Positions 44,979 through 59,973 of a DNA stretch of 64,000 nucleotides are shown in pieces. Source of the DNA: Anas platyrhynchos. Taxonomy: Eukaryota > Chordata > Aves > Anseriformes > Anatidae. Under the pieces are notes generated by a model. That model was not told the origin of the DNA and searched no databases. It saw nothing but the letters and a program-made list of their open reading frames with translations. The position numbers and the translations under genes are program-made. How positions within the stretch are numbered: the stretch's first letter is position 1; each line of letters starts with the position of its first letter. The DNA lies in assembly GCF_047663525.1 (NCBI RefSeq), contig NC_092591.1, forward strand, positions 32,707,001 to 32,771,000. Reading direction: 5' to 3'.

Positions 44979-45033
44979 GTGTGTGCACGTGCATGTGCGT
45001 GCATGTGTGTGTGTGTGTGTGTGTGTGTGCACG
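44979..45033 (+). repeat. 55-bp alternating purine-pyrimidine tract, (TG)13 core
   Basis: A perfect (TG)n runs from 45004 to 45029, embedded in GTGCACGTGCATGTGCGTGC-type sequence so that purine and pyrimidine alternate without a break for 55 bp. Such tracts are classic candidates for Z-DNA under supercoiling and are length-polymorphic. Confidence 0.9.
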
Positions 45034-46360
45034 ATGTCTCGCAACCCCTCGAGCGTCACAGGCCAGGCTGAGGATGGCGATGACTCCCAGATGGATGCAG
45101 GTGTCTGGGTTTCTGCGGCACTGAGAGTTTGGGTGGGATATTTAGTGCAACACGGTCGTTTAGAGGAGCGGGGCTGGAGCCTCAGGAGCAGCACGTGGAG
45201 GAGTTGCTGGTGCCCTGCGCAGGCTTGCAGCCGCTGCAGCGTGCTCAGCCCCTTGGGGAAGCATCCTCCGAAGCAGCACATCTTGCTCCAAGCCAGGCCA
45301 CCACTACCAGGGTGCTGAGTCTGGGGATAGTGAGGCTCTCGGCCTCCTCTCCCTCCCTGGAGCAGAATTCGGATGGCATTTGGGAACACTCGTGGTTACC
45401 AGTGACATCTGTGGAGTGAGAGCGTGGCCTGCAGCCAAAATGCCCCTGTTGCAGAGTGGGATACCTCAAGGACTTCAAGGGTCAAATCCAAGGGTCTGGT
45501 TTGTGTTTTCGTGGCGAGGGCACCTCTCCCCTCGCACCAGTGGAGCATCAATACCTGTGCTGTAATATCACAGAGGCCTGGCAGCTGCCACTGTCAGCTC
45601 TTTCCCCAGGTGGGTACACACAGCAGGTTTCATCCTCCCGCCTCTCCCCCCAAAAATCTGCACAGAAGCTGGTGACCCAGGACATACGATACTCGTGTGT
45701 GGCGTCATCCCTGAGCTGCTCTGCTGAGCTCGAGGGTTCCTTCTCTGAAGGGTGCAATTCAGCCAGGGAGTGAGTGACTGGGAGTAGCTTGTGGGATGGG
45801 TCCTACAACGAGAAGGTAAGAGGTACAGGGCAGGCGGGAGGCTTCCCCCTTTTCACAGCATCTCTCCTTTGTGTCAGTGGGACACTCTTTTCCTGCAGGC
45901 AGCCCCCCCAGGCACACCTCCCAGGGCAAAGGGAAATGGTGTTTCAGAGGCTGTCCTCCCTGCTGAAGCTCAATTCAATACCTAACCCACACTTCAAGCC
46001 AGGCATAATTCTCCCCCCTGCCCCCTTGTCCCCCCACCTTCAGGCAGATGGAGCCCGACACCCTCTCCCAGCCCTCCGTGCTTCCACAGAGGAAGAAGGG
46101 AGGAAGAAAACTGCGAGACAGAGACAACCGTGCCTTGAAAGCCCTGGGAGCAGAGAGGGTTCCCAGCAGGTGATGGGGGTGAAAGGCGCTGACAGCGGCT
46201 CGGAGAGCTCTGAGCCAGGCAGGCGGTGCTGAGCAGGCCGCAGCCAGAGTCTGCTCGGGTGCTGTACCCTCCCTGAAGCGGCTGGTTCCAACTCAAAGAG
46301 GTGCTGTGCAGGGGGAGAGTGTGGGCAGGTTGATCTTTCGGAAGGGAGCTGCTACGGGGC

Positions 46361-46984
<624 letters not shown>

Positions 46985-48262
46985 CTAATACCAGTAAATG
47001 ACAGAGACCGCTGCCAACATGGGAGGCACGAGCTGCAGACAGCACCAGCTGACGTTCGCGTGGCCTGCAGGTCCTCGGGAGCATCTGCTTCAAGGTAGGT
47101 CTGCGCTAATGTCAGGTGAGGGACTGAGGCGCAAGGCAGGCCTCTCTGCCAGAGCTGTAATTGAGCTAGCAGAGATAGCAAACCGCAGCACAGACACAGC
47201 GACACGGACGTCACCTCAGGTTGTACAAGCCCTCCAGAGATCTCAGCGATGTATTTAATAGCGTTAAGACTGTGCTGGTGTACCTGTGCCAGCTGGATGG
47301 AGGCCAGCACAACATACCCACCCAAGCTGCCGTCGTACCTGCCCACAGCCCCGCAGACGTCACCGCTCACAGCTCGCCAGTTCTCGGGGAAGGGGGGACT
47401 CGAAGCTGGCAGCCCCCCTGTCGGCCCCCACACAACCCCCTCGCTTTGTGCCGCACATGGGCGGCAGAGGAGGAGCTGTTCTTTTCGTGGGACGAGGTAT
47501 TTCGGCGACTGCCTTCTGATTCACTGCCAGTTCTGTACACGAGATGAGTTACTAATAATTGCAAAAATACAACAAAGCAATTGTGGCAGGAAAAAAGGCA
47601 AGCACCAGCTGGGAAGACAGCAGCCCTGGAGCAGCAGCATCCCTTCTAACCCCTTCTAACCCACTACCTACTCAGAACAGAGGTTGCACAGTGCTAATGT
47701 AGCAAGAGGGCTTTAGCCTCCTGCTAAAGGCACACCCCATTTCCTCTTTGATGCTCTCACGTTACCCCTCATCCTCTTTCTCTGAAACTCTCTGCTACTT
47801 GAGAAGAAAGCCCCTTGTTTATCTGCTCACCGCCAGCCTCTTTCTTTGGCTGTTAATAATATTCCAGGCAACAGAAAATTTCTACCTGGAAAGCCCCTTT
47901 TGATGTCTCCACCCACTCCCATTTCCACGCAGATTAGAGCCAATATTGGTTCAGGCAGTGGACCTCCTTTGCTAGCAAGCAAAGGCCTTGGGAGGGCTGG
48001 AAGGCTGGTGAACAGCTCATCAAGCTGCGGGGCCCCAGCACGCTGCACGCCCTGCTTGATGGAGATGTCAGACCTATTCAGTCTAAGCAAACATCTTCCT
48101 TCTGTTGTTAGTAACTCGTCTCACCCTGCGTCTTTACCACAGCTGCTATTCAGCGTACTTCTACCCAGAGATACCACGAATTTGCTGGAGCACAGACCGT
48201 CTTTCCCCTTGTCCGCATGACACGCAACACAGTGGGGTCTCTAAGTGCTGCTGGAAAACAAC

Positions 48263-48298
48263 CCTTTTTTTTTTTCCTTCCTTTTTTCTTTTTTTTTA
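48263..48298 (+). repeat. Polypyrimidine (T/C) tract
   Basis: 36 bp of pyrimidine, mostly T with CC interruptions. Low complexity. Confidence 0.9.
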
Positions 48299-51200
48299 AG
48301 CAAACCAACCAGAAATCTGACAGAAAGCAGCAGGGCACAGATTTTACCCTTGGAAGCACTGCTTGCCCCGGGGTGCTGGATGCAGACGGCTGAAGGGACA
48401 GCCTGACCTTGCCACAGAGATCAGAGCTGCTGCCCGCACCACGAGCACTCGGGCGGACTGGGGGCCAGTTAGTCACACCGGGGGCTCCCGGGCTGCAACA
48501 GGTCATTTGTAGGATGGAGGGGTGCTCCAGGGCACTGAGGAAACAATTTAAGATGTCTGCAGCTTCAAATGGCTAACTTTTAGACACTCACCACACAAGT
48601 TTAAGTTAGGAAATTTGATTCACTTGGCTCTGTTTCTAGTCAGGGAAATGAAGGGGGCTTCTTCGAAAGATTTAGATTAGGCACGAGCCTGAGTTAGATG
48701 CTGTGATGATCCCTTCCTGGTTATTTTTGCGTTCTAAAATTCTGCAGATTTTGGAGCCTTTGCATAGATTTTCACCCGAGCTTCACCCAGGCTGTGCAGC
48801 AGCCTTTCCTTGGGCCCCGGGCTCAGGACAGTGCCTGGGAGCAGCCCGGTGCTCACCAGCTCTGATGACTTGGAATAAAGGCAGCCTGGAAAATCAGTCT
48901 GGTTCTGCACATGAATGCCATCCTCAGCGGGATGGAATGACGTGGGTCTTGCGCTCCCACTGCCCTGTCCGTGGAGGCAGGATCCTTTGTGTCCCTCAGA
49001 GGACTGCAATGCAGAAGCTCTGGGCATTAAGCAGCGTGCTCAGCTGCAGAACCAGGAGCTGTATCAATGCAGCAATAATCTCCCTGGCTCTCCCAGTGCA
49101 AACCTGTCTCCGAAGCTACCTGCAACACCTCTCTAGGAGGCTTTAGGCCTTGGCCCACATTTCTGGGGCCGCGGGAGTTGCTCAGCTATCAGGCCAACAC
49201 CAATGCGAAAATCGCTCAGATGCTGTGTTTGCCTGCGGGTGGATAGCCCAGGGACCAGAGGGGAGGAGGCAACTGCAGATGAGATTAGGGGGGATGTTAC
49301 TCTGCCAGCAAAGAGCTAAAACATATCGGAGAAAGTGTCAGGAAATATTAATGAAGAAAGACAAGGACAAAGGTTCTTTCTGATTAAGCTAGGCAGAGTC
49401 AACAAAGCTGCGGCATCCTGGAGCATCAGTGCTTGCACGCTGCCTGCACCTGCACCTGCTCTGCAGCTACTCCTGTGGTCCTTAAACTCCCAAGTAGCAG
49501 GGAAGAGGGATGGAGGACCTGGCCCTCGGAGGCTTCGAGGCTGTTTCAGGAGCATCCCCAAGGCTTTGCCACAGAACAGAAGCTGTACCACCAAAAGAAG
49601 GAGAAAATTAAAAAATCTCACATTTCAATCTATAGGAAAAGAAAAAGAGAAATCCTTTGTGACCCCAACCACAAGGGGACACGTCCTAAACTGGCAGCAA
49701 GCTGAAACAGGTCGTATTTGTTCTATACTCCAGAGGATGTGTCGAAAGCTCTCTAGCCATCCCTGGTTAGTTTGTCTTCAGGACTGCAATAAACCCCATA
49801 GTAAGCTGTCATGTAAGATAAGCATCGGATTTACAGTGCAAATTAGTCTCTCAGACAATGGAGTGAGCTAAGCATTTTGTTGGCACAGAGGAGCCCAGAT
49901 TAAGGGTGAGACAGACAGCAGAGATGAAATACACAAAATAATCAGAGAGACAGACACACAGCCAGAGCACGGGGGCAATTCTGTTCCCTGGAGCCCGCTG
50001 CAGCCCATGCTGCTCATGAAAACTCTTCACCATCTGTCAAGCCCTTTTTCTTTTCTATCAATGACCCGGCCTTTTCAAGGGTCCCTTCAGCTTCGCTTCA
50101 CCCCATGTCAGCTCAGAACAGAGGAAGAAAGGGAAAAAGAGATGAATAAAGCGCTCGGCTGTCCAAACGCCGACTCTGTGTGCCGAGGTCGGCACCCCGC
50201 ACGACGCCCTCCTCCTCGGCCACAGCCTCCCCCAGTCCCCATGGGTTTCTGCGCGGCACAGGCAGCCTGCTGGCCGCGGCTCCAGACAAAGCCCTGCTTT
50301 CTCATCGGGTCCTGATAGCATCTATGACTCAGGGCACGAGTGAGATCAGTGTGTCGGTAGTAACAGATACAATTTGCAAAGCTGCTATGGTGACTGCTCA
50401 GCGCTTTGCGTTGCGTTCATTTGGTGAGACAAAACTAGAGCCTGTGCTGGTGGCCAGGATAATGGAGCGGGCCTTATTCTTCCCCTCAGCTCCTGCTAGC
50501 AGGTGATACGATGGGCAAGGAGAACTCTTTAAAAAGGATTAGTACGAGCTGCTCTTTCTCGCTGACTTCCAAACCCAGCCCCAAGTCAGGAAAGCAGGGT
50601 CAGGGGCAGCACACGGGGCTGTGCGTCCATAGGACACCTCTGTCCCAGCTGAGCCCCAGGCGAGAGAGCTGGGCTGGCTCAAAGACCAAAACAAAGAGTA
50701 AATGGCACCTACCTGTCCCTCTGCAGAGGTGGGAAGAAGGGTGAGGTCGCTAGCTCAAGCCTGAATTATGCCTCTGGCAGCTAGTAAGCAACTACGGTGA
50801 TGGTAGCTGGTGGACTGAGGCAGGCTCCCCTACCTAGAGAAATGGTTGGTCTGCAGGAACAAGCCAGTGTGGAGGGTCAGTGACTCACACCATCTACTCT
50901 CAGCTTTGCCACTGATTTTTTAGCAACTGAGCAAATCAGTCTCTCCTTTAATGCCTCTGCACCACTGTGATTGAGAATGCGTGATTTTCTAAAACCCTAG
51001 CGCGTTGAGTCACAGAAAAAGTGTGCATGGGAGAGAAGTTTCCAGCCCTGATGTTTCTTGGAGAAAAACCTGGAAGTTTGATTCAAGAGCGCTCTTAAAG
51101 CTCTGAGAATCCCAAATGGATTATTGTTATTTTTAACCTTGCGATTTTCTGAGCCTACCTCAATTTGAAACGCATGGGGCTGGCACTGCTGCTTCTTTTC

Positions 51201-54200
51201 CCCTTCTGTAAAGTGATGCTGAAGTTAATGATCCCTATTTCCTTGTATTGCTGTGCTGTCATGAAGGTTAATTAGGTACAGTTGGTGCAGTGCTTTAAGC
51301 GGGGAAACTGTGTTTGTATCATCATGACTGGCACTGACAGATTCCTGTTGACATTCTCAGTAGAGATGCCAACGACAACTTCCAATTTATCTCTGGAGAG
51401 GTTTCCAGCGTACAGACAAGTCACAAAGGCAAGAGAAAAGCTTGCCCCTTCCCTGTGCACACCAGCTCGTTGCGGAGCTATACCAGGCAATTGTGTAACT
51501 CGGATTTTCAGTTTGAGAGAGAAACTTTTCCAGCACAAGCAGCTGAAGCAGGCAGAGACCACTCTGACTGTTGGGCATATATAAAACCTTGCTGTATACC
51601 TTCAAGGGGGATTCATCCAGGGAAGGGCCAACACTGCCTTCTTCCAAGGCTCCTGTAATGCTGCTGGAGAAGTCTCAGCTAACCCTTGTGAGGCACAGTC
51701 CCAGTGAGCATTACTGCCTGAGAGGAAGGAACTGCTGTTGCTGTCCTTCCTGCATTTCAGGATGAAAGATCTAGATCTTGCAGTGTCAAAGGCAAAGCGT
51801 TAAAAGGGAGCACTACGAAGTGTTCACACACCTGTGTTTCATTCCTGCCATCAATCCCGCACTGCAGCTTATTGGAAATGGCTCCATAGGCTTGGCAGCT
51901 GTGCTCTCCCCAGCCCTGCTTGGCCCAGGCATCAACCACTAGGCACCGAGATGGTTGCCACCAGCAAAAAGCCTAGAAATGCCACATTGAGTTTTCCCCT
52001 TGAGTTTTAAGCATTTATCGCCAGAGTCTGCAATCAGCAAGACACATTTGCCTCTCTCTGCCACAGGACCGCTCGGGATCCTGCTGCACGCAGCAAAACG
52101 GGGGCAGCTGTCTCCAAACCCTGGCTCACCCCAGGGCTCTTCACTGGCACAATGAGCTTTAATTGTTCCTCGCACATGCCCCAGGAGCATTATTAACTGC
52201 TGAAACGTCTACCTTGAAGCACTGAGAGGCAGGGTTCAGGAGGGTAAATGAACAGTGATGGAGAGTGGCTTGTTTTCCTCAGCTGAGCCTTCAGGGAGAA
52301 GCAGTCTAAGCCCTGACTCTGGAAGTGTGAGGCTCTGCACCGTGCTCTGAGTTGGTCGGGATTTTTCTGACTAGCTCATCTTTGGTTGGGAAACATCACG
52401 TCAGTGAAACAGAAATTATTTGTATAGACACGGTGGTATTGTTGAAACTTTCACTGAAAGGCGAACTCGGGGAGCTTGGCCTCAGAGCAGCTGATAACCC
52501 AGCGGCTGAAGCATTAAACCAGCCCTGAGCCAGCCCAGGGACAGCCCCCAGCCTCACACACACCGCTCAGTGCCCAAGCAGCAGAAATGAATGGCATTTC
52601 CTCTCTTTCTGTTTCACTTTTTAGGAATAAGTATTAATCGGAGGAAGAGTATAAACTTCCTCTCTCGCTTTGGAAGTGCCTTCATACCAGAGTCAAGATG
52701 TGCTGTGAGAGGGGTCTCTTTCTTTATTCTTGAAAAAGATCAGCAGTCCCTTTGCTTTGTTTTTCTGCTTAAGAGAACTGTTCTCCTGATCCAGAAAACT
52801 ATCTGCTATGCAGTTGCAATGGCCTGCAAGGAACTGCCAGAGTCTTCTAGCCAGGATTCCCTGGGACCCTTTAGATTTTTAATTCTTTATTTCCCCTCCA
52901 GGTTTACAAGATTTCAGCGACACTAGTCACGAGGACTGGACGTGGTTTCTCATGATGCTGAAGAGCAGGATGGCCCCCAGCCCTGAGGTAATGCTGCTTC
53001 TGCCCTAGAAAACACACATGAGGACAGGCAGCACTGTCCACCTGAAAGGATCAAGCAGGAGCCTGGAGACCTTGTTGTGCTCTCAGCATTATCAGATCTG
53101 CTGGGCAATAGTTTCCTCCCCTCGGCTTCCCCTTCTCCTCCTCCTGCCTAGCGGCCTGATTTAGGGGCAGTGTGCCTGCCCATGCAGCTGCTGGGGACCC
53201 TGCCAGGCAGCCAGGCAGCAGGAGCCCGTCCCACCTGTGCCAAGCCCAGAAAGCCGGGGATGTCAGGAGCCTGCCCTCTGCGCAGAAGAAACTGATGAGC
53301 ACTAATTGATTGCTCTCACAGTGCCTCTTAGAGACAATCCCCCAGCTCCCACTGGTGCACTTAACCTCTAATCTGAGAGAGAGAAAAGTGCACACTGGGA
53401 CAAGGTCCTCAAAAGGTTGCCACCTTCTGACATAGATCGTAAGTGCTTAAAGATGAGGACTTTCCATTTTTATCGGCTTGTACAACAGCTGGCTTTATGA
53501 GCCCCTTGTCTCAGCCGGAACAAACGTTATCTCCCACCACTAAAATCATCACTAAAAATCCACAGCATCTCTGAAGGCCACTGACAGTGCAGACAGATGA
53601 TCCTGAAAGGCATGAGGCTTCACCTTGCCCAGCTGTCTAGCAGCTGCTTTCTACCCACCCAAGCAAACTTCCAGGTCCACATGAGAAACCGAAATGGTGC
53701 AGCATGGCAAGCACGACCAGCAAGGGACAGCTACCAGCTGGGCTTTGCTTTCCCTCTCCATTGTGTTAAAAGCACCAGAAGTCCATCGGGCTTAGTTTGC
53801 TTGAACTTTATGTCCCTTCAATTTATATCTACTTTCAATTTCCATTCTGTTCCACCTATACGCTCTTGATTTAGTCAAGAGGCTTGCTTAAAAGCCTGGC
53901 AAGAAAGCATACGAAGCATATGAAGCTGTACCAATGGCTCCTGCTATTCACTGTCCTATAGGAGTCCCATCACCACGACACTGTGATTTTGGATCAAAAG
54001 GACAAGAATTACCTCTTGCTGTGAATATGGCCTGGCACAGCGGGCTCTGGATCTCATTTGGGGATCTGTGGGTGGAACTGGAACAGTCCAGTGAGCTCGA
54101 TGATTTCCAGCAGCCTTAGGCTTTAATGGGTTGGGGAGGAGAGCTCTCACACTTAAAATACTATTTCCTTAAAAACAACCCTTCCTGGTATTTGTGCCTA

Positions 54201-57200
54201 GGCTGAGAGACCATCTTTTTAAGCCTGCTCTTTGACCCATGCTAGCTCAGCTCTTGTCAGGGCACATTGCCTGCTCTGTCAGCTCTGTAACAGGAGTTGC
54301 ACGCTCTTTGCGGAGCTGCTTTCAGCTGTTTGCGATAGCACCTGGCGCAAAAAGACCCCAAATGAATCAGAGGCTCTTGTTAAACAGCCTTGTTAATTCA
54401 GCTCTGATGAAGACACGGGAGAAAAAAAAATAATCAATATTTGTTAAATGAAAAAGGACAAAATCCGTTGAGAAATAAAGGTCATTTTCATGGTTCTGTG
54501 AGGCCCTCACAAACAATGGAGAGTAAATAACATAATCCAAGCTTATGTAAGAAATGACTTTTCTTCCATGCTCTGGTGCTACCCAGTGGATTTTACACAA
54601 AGGCAGACGTGGCTGGGCCTCCCCTGCCCAATGAGGCCAGAAGTGCTTCCCATGGCGACGCTGCAAACTCACGATTTATCAAAAGGTGCCTGAGCTTGGT
54701 CCCAGCAGCAGTTTGGGGAGGGGTGTGGGAGGGACAGGCAGTGACATCTGACAAGCAGGAAGGTGCTCTGAGCTGGCACCATCAGACATCGAAAGCCTGC
54801 TCTGTTCATCCAGCAACGGCCGTGTACATTTTGTGTACACTGCCACCTTACTATTAAAGGCTTAATCTGTCTGTGTTATGGGAACATGATTGTCACTCAA
54901 ACACTTTGCAGCTGAGATTTCCAAGAATTTGTCAGAAAGTACTCCCAGAAAATTTATGAACAGATCCTACCTAAGAGAAGAGGACCCAGGCTCAGGCATT
55001 TCTTCTTCCCGCTCCTGGAGCAGCTGAGCAATGGACGTTGATGCTTTCCAGCAGGATGGCTGGCACCAGTGAGAAAGGCAGAAATTGCCCATTTATTTTG
55101 ATTATGTGCTCCCTGCCTCCCCCCTCAAGGAACACGGAAGAACTGAAGAAAAAAGGGATGGAGGCTCAAAAAGCAAAGCCGCAAATTTTAACTGACCTAA
55201 GGTCTGAGTGAAGATTTTTGACTGAGAAAAATGACCCCTTCATCCCAGAGGCTACCCAGGATTTTTTCTGTCCATCCAAAGGATAACAGGACAGTTAAGC
55301 TGAAAGCTGTTTGCTACAGAAACAGCTGAGCTGGGGATCCACCAGGGAGGCACAGATGTGTTTGTCTGCTCACGCTTCAGCATGCCAGCAGCGGGCAGGA
55401 AGGGGGCTTTGTTATTCTGCTGGTGGTAGGTGTTCGGTGGCATCGGCTCAAAAACTCGTTCCCCAGCTCAGCTGTCAAGGGGAGAGCGCGGCACTTGTGA
55501 GTGGGCAGGTACACTGCCTCTGGGAGCAAACAGATGAGCAGGCAGACCGTCCTTCCCCCGCAGCCGGGCTGAACGGGGAAGGACAGGACCGAGCCGTGTG
55601 TCAGATGATTAGATCTATCCCGGTGCAAAAATCACACCCCTGCACAACGCCCAGACCTCTTGCCTGTCCCCTCGCCTCTGTCTCTACTAAATGTGACAAC
55701 CAGTCCGCCCACTGTTGTGCTCCTAGCGAGCCTGTCACCTGGAAATCTCAGCCCCGAATGCATAAATTAAAGGTAGCACTAACGCTGTCCAAGGAGACGT
55801 CAAACCTGCTTTGTGCTGCACAGACACAGAGCTGCTGCTCGGGAAGGTGAAGCTGCAGGCGTGGCAGCTCCCTTTGCCTTCCTCCATATTCATGTTCTCG
55901 CACTTTTCGGGGCAGATCTCAGCGAGGCACAGCAGGGACTCAGCACGTGCTCGGCCTCCTGGTGGGTACTGACGGGCTCTGCCTGGTGCTGCAGCATGGG
56001 CTGTGGGCAAGTCGCAATTATTCTGGGATGCTCTCAGAGATGCTGGGATATCCAGGGCTCTCCTTGGGGTCAGTGCTTCGTGTAGTTGGACAATATCTGG
56101 ATCACAAAGTGCCAGACCTGTTACCTGTGCAGGCTGAGGGCCTGATTCCCTCGGTTGCTCTGCGCCTGCTTTTTCTGAGGTGTTTCTGGCCTTCAGTGCA
56201 TCTCGGTGGCACTGAGAGGAAGCCAAACAGCCTCCCACCAGATTCAGCAGGACCTTCCTTAACTAAAGGATGTCCCTTCAGCCTGTGAACTCAGCTCCCA
56301 GCAGGGATTTTGTGCCCAGAGGCCAGCACGAGAAATACTGCTAACGCTTTTGCTCTCATTCAATTGACCAACTACTGAAAATCCTCTCATACGCCTGACT
56401 GGAACAGCGATGTGCTGGGGAAAGCTGAATGCCCGGAGAACCCGAGACCCCTCTGGGATCACTGCCCTTCTTCAGTACCTACCTGCTTTGAATCAAAGCC
56501 GAGACAAAGGCTGGGATTTCTGTCAGAGCAAAGGGCTTGGTGGAAAAATTCAGCTGCACACCTACGGCAGCCTTTCAGGTCTCCACGTTAAGACAACATT
56601 TACTGTCCTGATTCTGTAATGCAGCCCAGCCTAGCAATGGGGCCGTGCTTTTGCTATAGGAAAATTAAATGCAGTATTGCTCTTTCTCCACAGATTCCCC
56701 TTAGCTTTTCTTCTGCAATCTGCATGCAGGGGAAGCAACAGGGCAGGACAGCTGATTCCTTTAAAAACGAGGGAGTATCCACGGATGCTTTCCAGTACGA
56801 TCCTACAGAGCTGCGGGATCTGGTCAGGTACCTTCCCACCTTTCACACCAGGGTGCCCAGCTCAGCTTGCGGTCCATGTGCAGCCACGTTACCCTCATTC
56901 TCAATACAGGATAAAACTTTCAGAAACTCCAGACTCCAGCATGCCACACTCTAGCTTGGCTAGAGCAATCATTACAGAAACTCATTTGCACCTTTATTTT
57001 CCTGCTTTTGTTTCCAATCAGATGCATACAGGGAATAACTGGAGTGACATGAATCTAATCAGAGGCTGATGTCGCATCAGAAATCCCATCAAGTTATCTT
57101 CCAGTCCCAACAGGCCCTCCACTGAAAGAAAACATCTTGTCGTGGCTTGGAGAACCCCTGTGTTCTATAGGAGTCCCAGCAGGGATTCTTAATGGGCTCA

Positions 57201-58150
57201 GTGCTCAGAAACTGGGTTTTATTTTAGAAAAGAAAAAAATATCCTTTCTATTTAAATACCCTTTTAGATCTTAATCGTGCTTTTCTGGACTTTTTTTTTC
57301 CTTAGCAACAAAATAACTCTGTATTAAGGAATTCCAGGCAGAGAAATCTCAATTCTCCAGTACGGCTACAGCAGAACCCAAGTGGCCTAGGAGACCCCGC
57401 ACACACACCTCATGCCTGCTGTGCACCAGCACACATCTGCTCAAGCAAAAGCTCCTGCAGCAGGACACATGCAGGGCTGTTCACCACTCAGCCAGAGCAA
57501 CCTTGTGGGGCTACTTCAACCCTGAACGCCTTCAACTTGGAAAACCCAGCTGACACCACAACCCCAGCCCAGGCTGCAGAGCTCACCATTCCTAAATGCT
57601 GAGCCCTGTTTCTGACACGGCCTCACAGACTAACGTGCGGCCTCCAACCTGCACCTTCCAGATTTCTGCTTAATGAGTTTTTATCGAGCCTCCTGGGGCT
57701 GCATTCAAGCGTCTTGCCAGCTAGGGTCGCACAGATAGACACTGTCTGCTGAGCACTAAAGGCCTCTCTTCCCCTACAGCAACAACTTGGCTGCCTGAAC
57801 TAGCTGGCTGATGGCAGCACCTGGATGCCAGCCAAAGGCAGTAAGTTTTTTGCAGCTGAATATGTTTAGTCCCCTTCCTAGGGCACCGTCTCCATTATAC
57901 AGCTATTGTTTATGACCCCAATTATCTCCCAGAAACTGGTCCTTGCCTGCAGTTAATAACCAAGGCTAAGTGATCAACCGTGAGGACTCTAGCAAACTGG
58001 TTGTTAACTTCTCTGTCGACCAAGTTCAGAGTCTTTTACTGCTATTAGAAACTCAGATTAACGATTCAGAACAGAAATGGGCTCTCCTGTGATGTGGATA
58101 GGTGAGGCCAGGTGCGGGGGGAAAGACTCACTGGTTTTTCCTTGAGATGA

Positions 58151-58198
58151 GCTTTCCTTCACCTTCCTTCTCAGCTTTCCTTCACCTTCCTTCTCAGC
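58151..58198 (+). repeat. 23-bp tandem duplication, two copies
   Basis: The unit GCTTTCCTTCACCTTCC... starts at 58151 and repeats exactly at 58174, in pyrimidine-rich DNA. Confidence 0.85.
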
Positions 58199-59959
58199 CT
58201 CCCCTCATGTCAGGGAGATGGTGAAGAACATCTTGTTTTGCAGAGTACTTCAAACTTTTCTAGGGACCTGGATTGTGTGTATGGATCTATATATAAAACA
58301 GGCTCACCCTCTGGAAATTACTTTCAGGGACCTCTTCCAAACTGTAATTCCTACCCTAGTATTTCAGATTCCCAGCAGTTAAGAGCAAGCCAATACTGCA
58401 AACCCCTATGGGGTAGGAAAATGAGACCTCACCTCAGAAGGAAAAGCTGCAGAGAACTAGAGCCCAGTGCACAGAAATGAATCTCGGGTTTCAAGAGGAC
58501 CTATGTCCAATAACAGACATTCTCAGCTTTTTCCAGCCTACTCATCACAGGTTGATTAGTAAAGCAGCCCTCCAACAACTCATCTGAAAATAGTTTTAAT
58601 TCAGAAAAAGCTAATGCTACTTCCATTTTCAGGTCTTTCTTGCCCTCTGAATGCTAATGAGAGGCCATCGCCTGGCTCTCACAGGCTCACAACGGCCACT
58701 AGGTATCCTACAGGACATATTTGTCTTGAGATTCACCATCCCTTGGTTGGTGAAAAAGCATGGAAATCTGATTGTGGCAAATTAACACCATGGTCTTTGA
58801 CAGCTGCTCTGTCCCAATCTGTACAGACTCAGCCTGAGAGAACCAGAAAAATAAACCCAGGCAGTGCAGCTGTACAACTGTGGAGCCCTGGGATGAACAG
58901 ACAATGACACAGGGAGGGAAACATTGGCTAGAACAAGTGTAAGGATTCCTGGTTGCTTATCCACATCATTAGGAGTTGGTGCCTACAAATGACTTCGGAC
59001 ACAATGAGCTCACAGCTCACCACTTTACATCCTCCTACAGACCTCTCTTCTGTGGCAGCTATATAAACAGTCAATTAATGATGATTTGACTGCCAAACAG
59101 CCCTACTTAGTGTTGATATTTGTTCTCTACGAGCCGAGAAAGATGACAAAATTTACTGACAGGATCATTTCTCTCTCCTCCTTCCCCTCACCTTTCAGCT
59201 GGCACTCATCATTTTCAGCAGCGAGCTCTTCAAGACCTGCACTCAGAGAAATGCATCTTGTGGCGTCCCCATCTCCTGCTGCCGCCGTGGATATACAGGG
59301 AACAGGAGAAGGAAAAGGGCACTGCTTGTTGGAAAGTCTTCTCCCGCCCAGATGGGTGCCTCTCCAGGACCTCCTGCACTAAGTCTGCCATACGCTGCCC
59401 AACAGACATTTACCTTCCTACCACCAAAAGGCAGGCACGGAAGGAAACTGTTGAGAAAAAGAGAAGGGGGCACCTTTCCCTGTGTGACCACCTGCTGGAT
59501 GACAAGAGATCAAAAGGTGTTTCACCATGGGTGAGGGCAGGGCCACCACCTGTGGAAAAGGTGAGGATGGATGTGGGAGGCCATGCCTGTAAGTCAATGG
59601 CCAGCAGCTCCTGACCACGTAACAACTCATGGGGACCTGCATGGTCCAGAGGGGAGCTGAGCGGCTGCCGAGCCCTCAGCTGCTGTCCTGCACCACGGCT
59701 TGCAATAGCAATGCAGCCACCATTCCCTGAGAGTGCTCAGGCAGCTTTAAAAACACACTCTTTCATCCTTACGCACAAATTTACTTATTCATGTATTCTC
59801 AACAGAAGCACTAACGGCCATAATTGGATCCATTACCGGGGTTATTAGAGCTCTCCGTCACTGCCTCTGCAGCCTTGTGTGGTGCTGGGGAAATGCACAG
59901 GGAGAACAAACAGGGCAGAGGCACGGCCAGTGGCAGGGGCTTTAAAAATTCGTTAAGTT

Positions 59960-59973
59960 GTTGCTGTGGCAAC
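59960..59973 (+). promoter_or_regulatory. X-box-like motif
   Basis: GTTGCTGTGGCAAC has nearly dyad-symmetric ends and one mismatch to the RFX consensus. It is weak alone and noted because better matches occur at 11518 and 35023. Confidence 0.25.

Larger units (their letters stand above)
39791..46360. other. Intergenic between CHST1 and the TMEM263-like exon
   Basis: No convincing gene was found. The segment from 41,740 to 42,130 holds a minus-strand open frame with a hydrophobic stretch, listed separately. A minus-strand ATTAAA at 44374-44379 could end a roughly 2 kb 3' UTR of the TMEM263-like transcript, which would place part of this region in that mRNA; this is tentative. The Z-DNA-type tract at 44979-45033 is the main low-complexity feature. 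Confidence 0.5.

Noticed and set aside
47046-47110. Minus-strand TYLEADAPEDL, considered as the missing TMEM263-like first exon
   Set aside because: It echoes the TMEM263 N-terminal YLNDEPPEG weakly, but no start codon is close, no consensus donor follows, and the available ends give the wrong phase for the acceptor at 46648.
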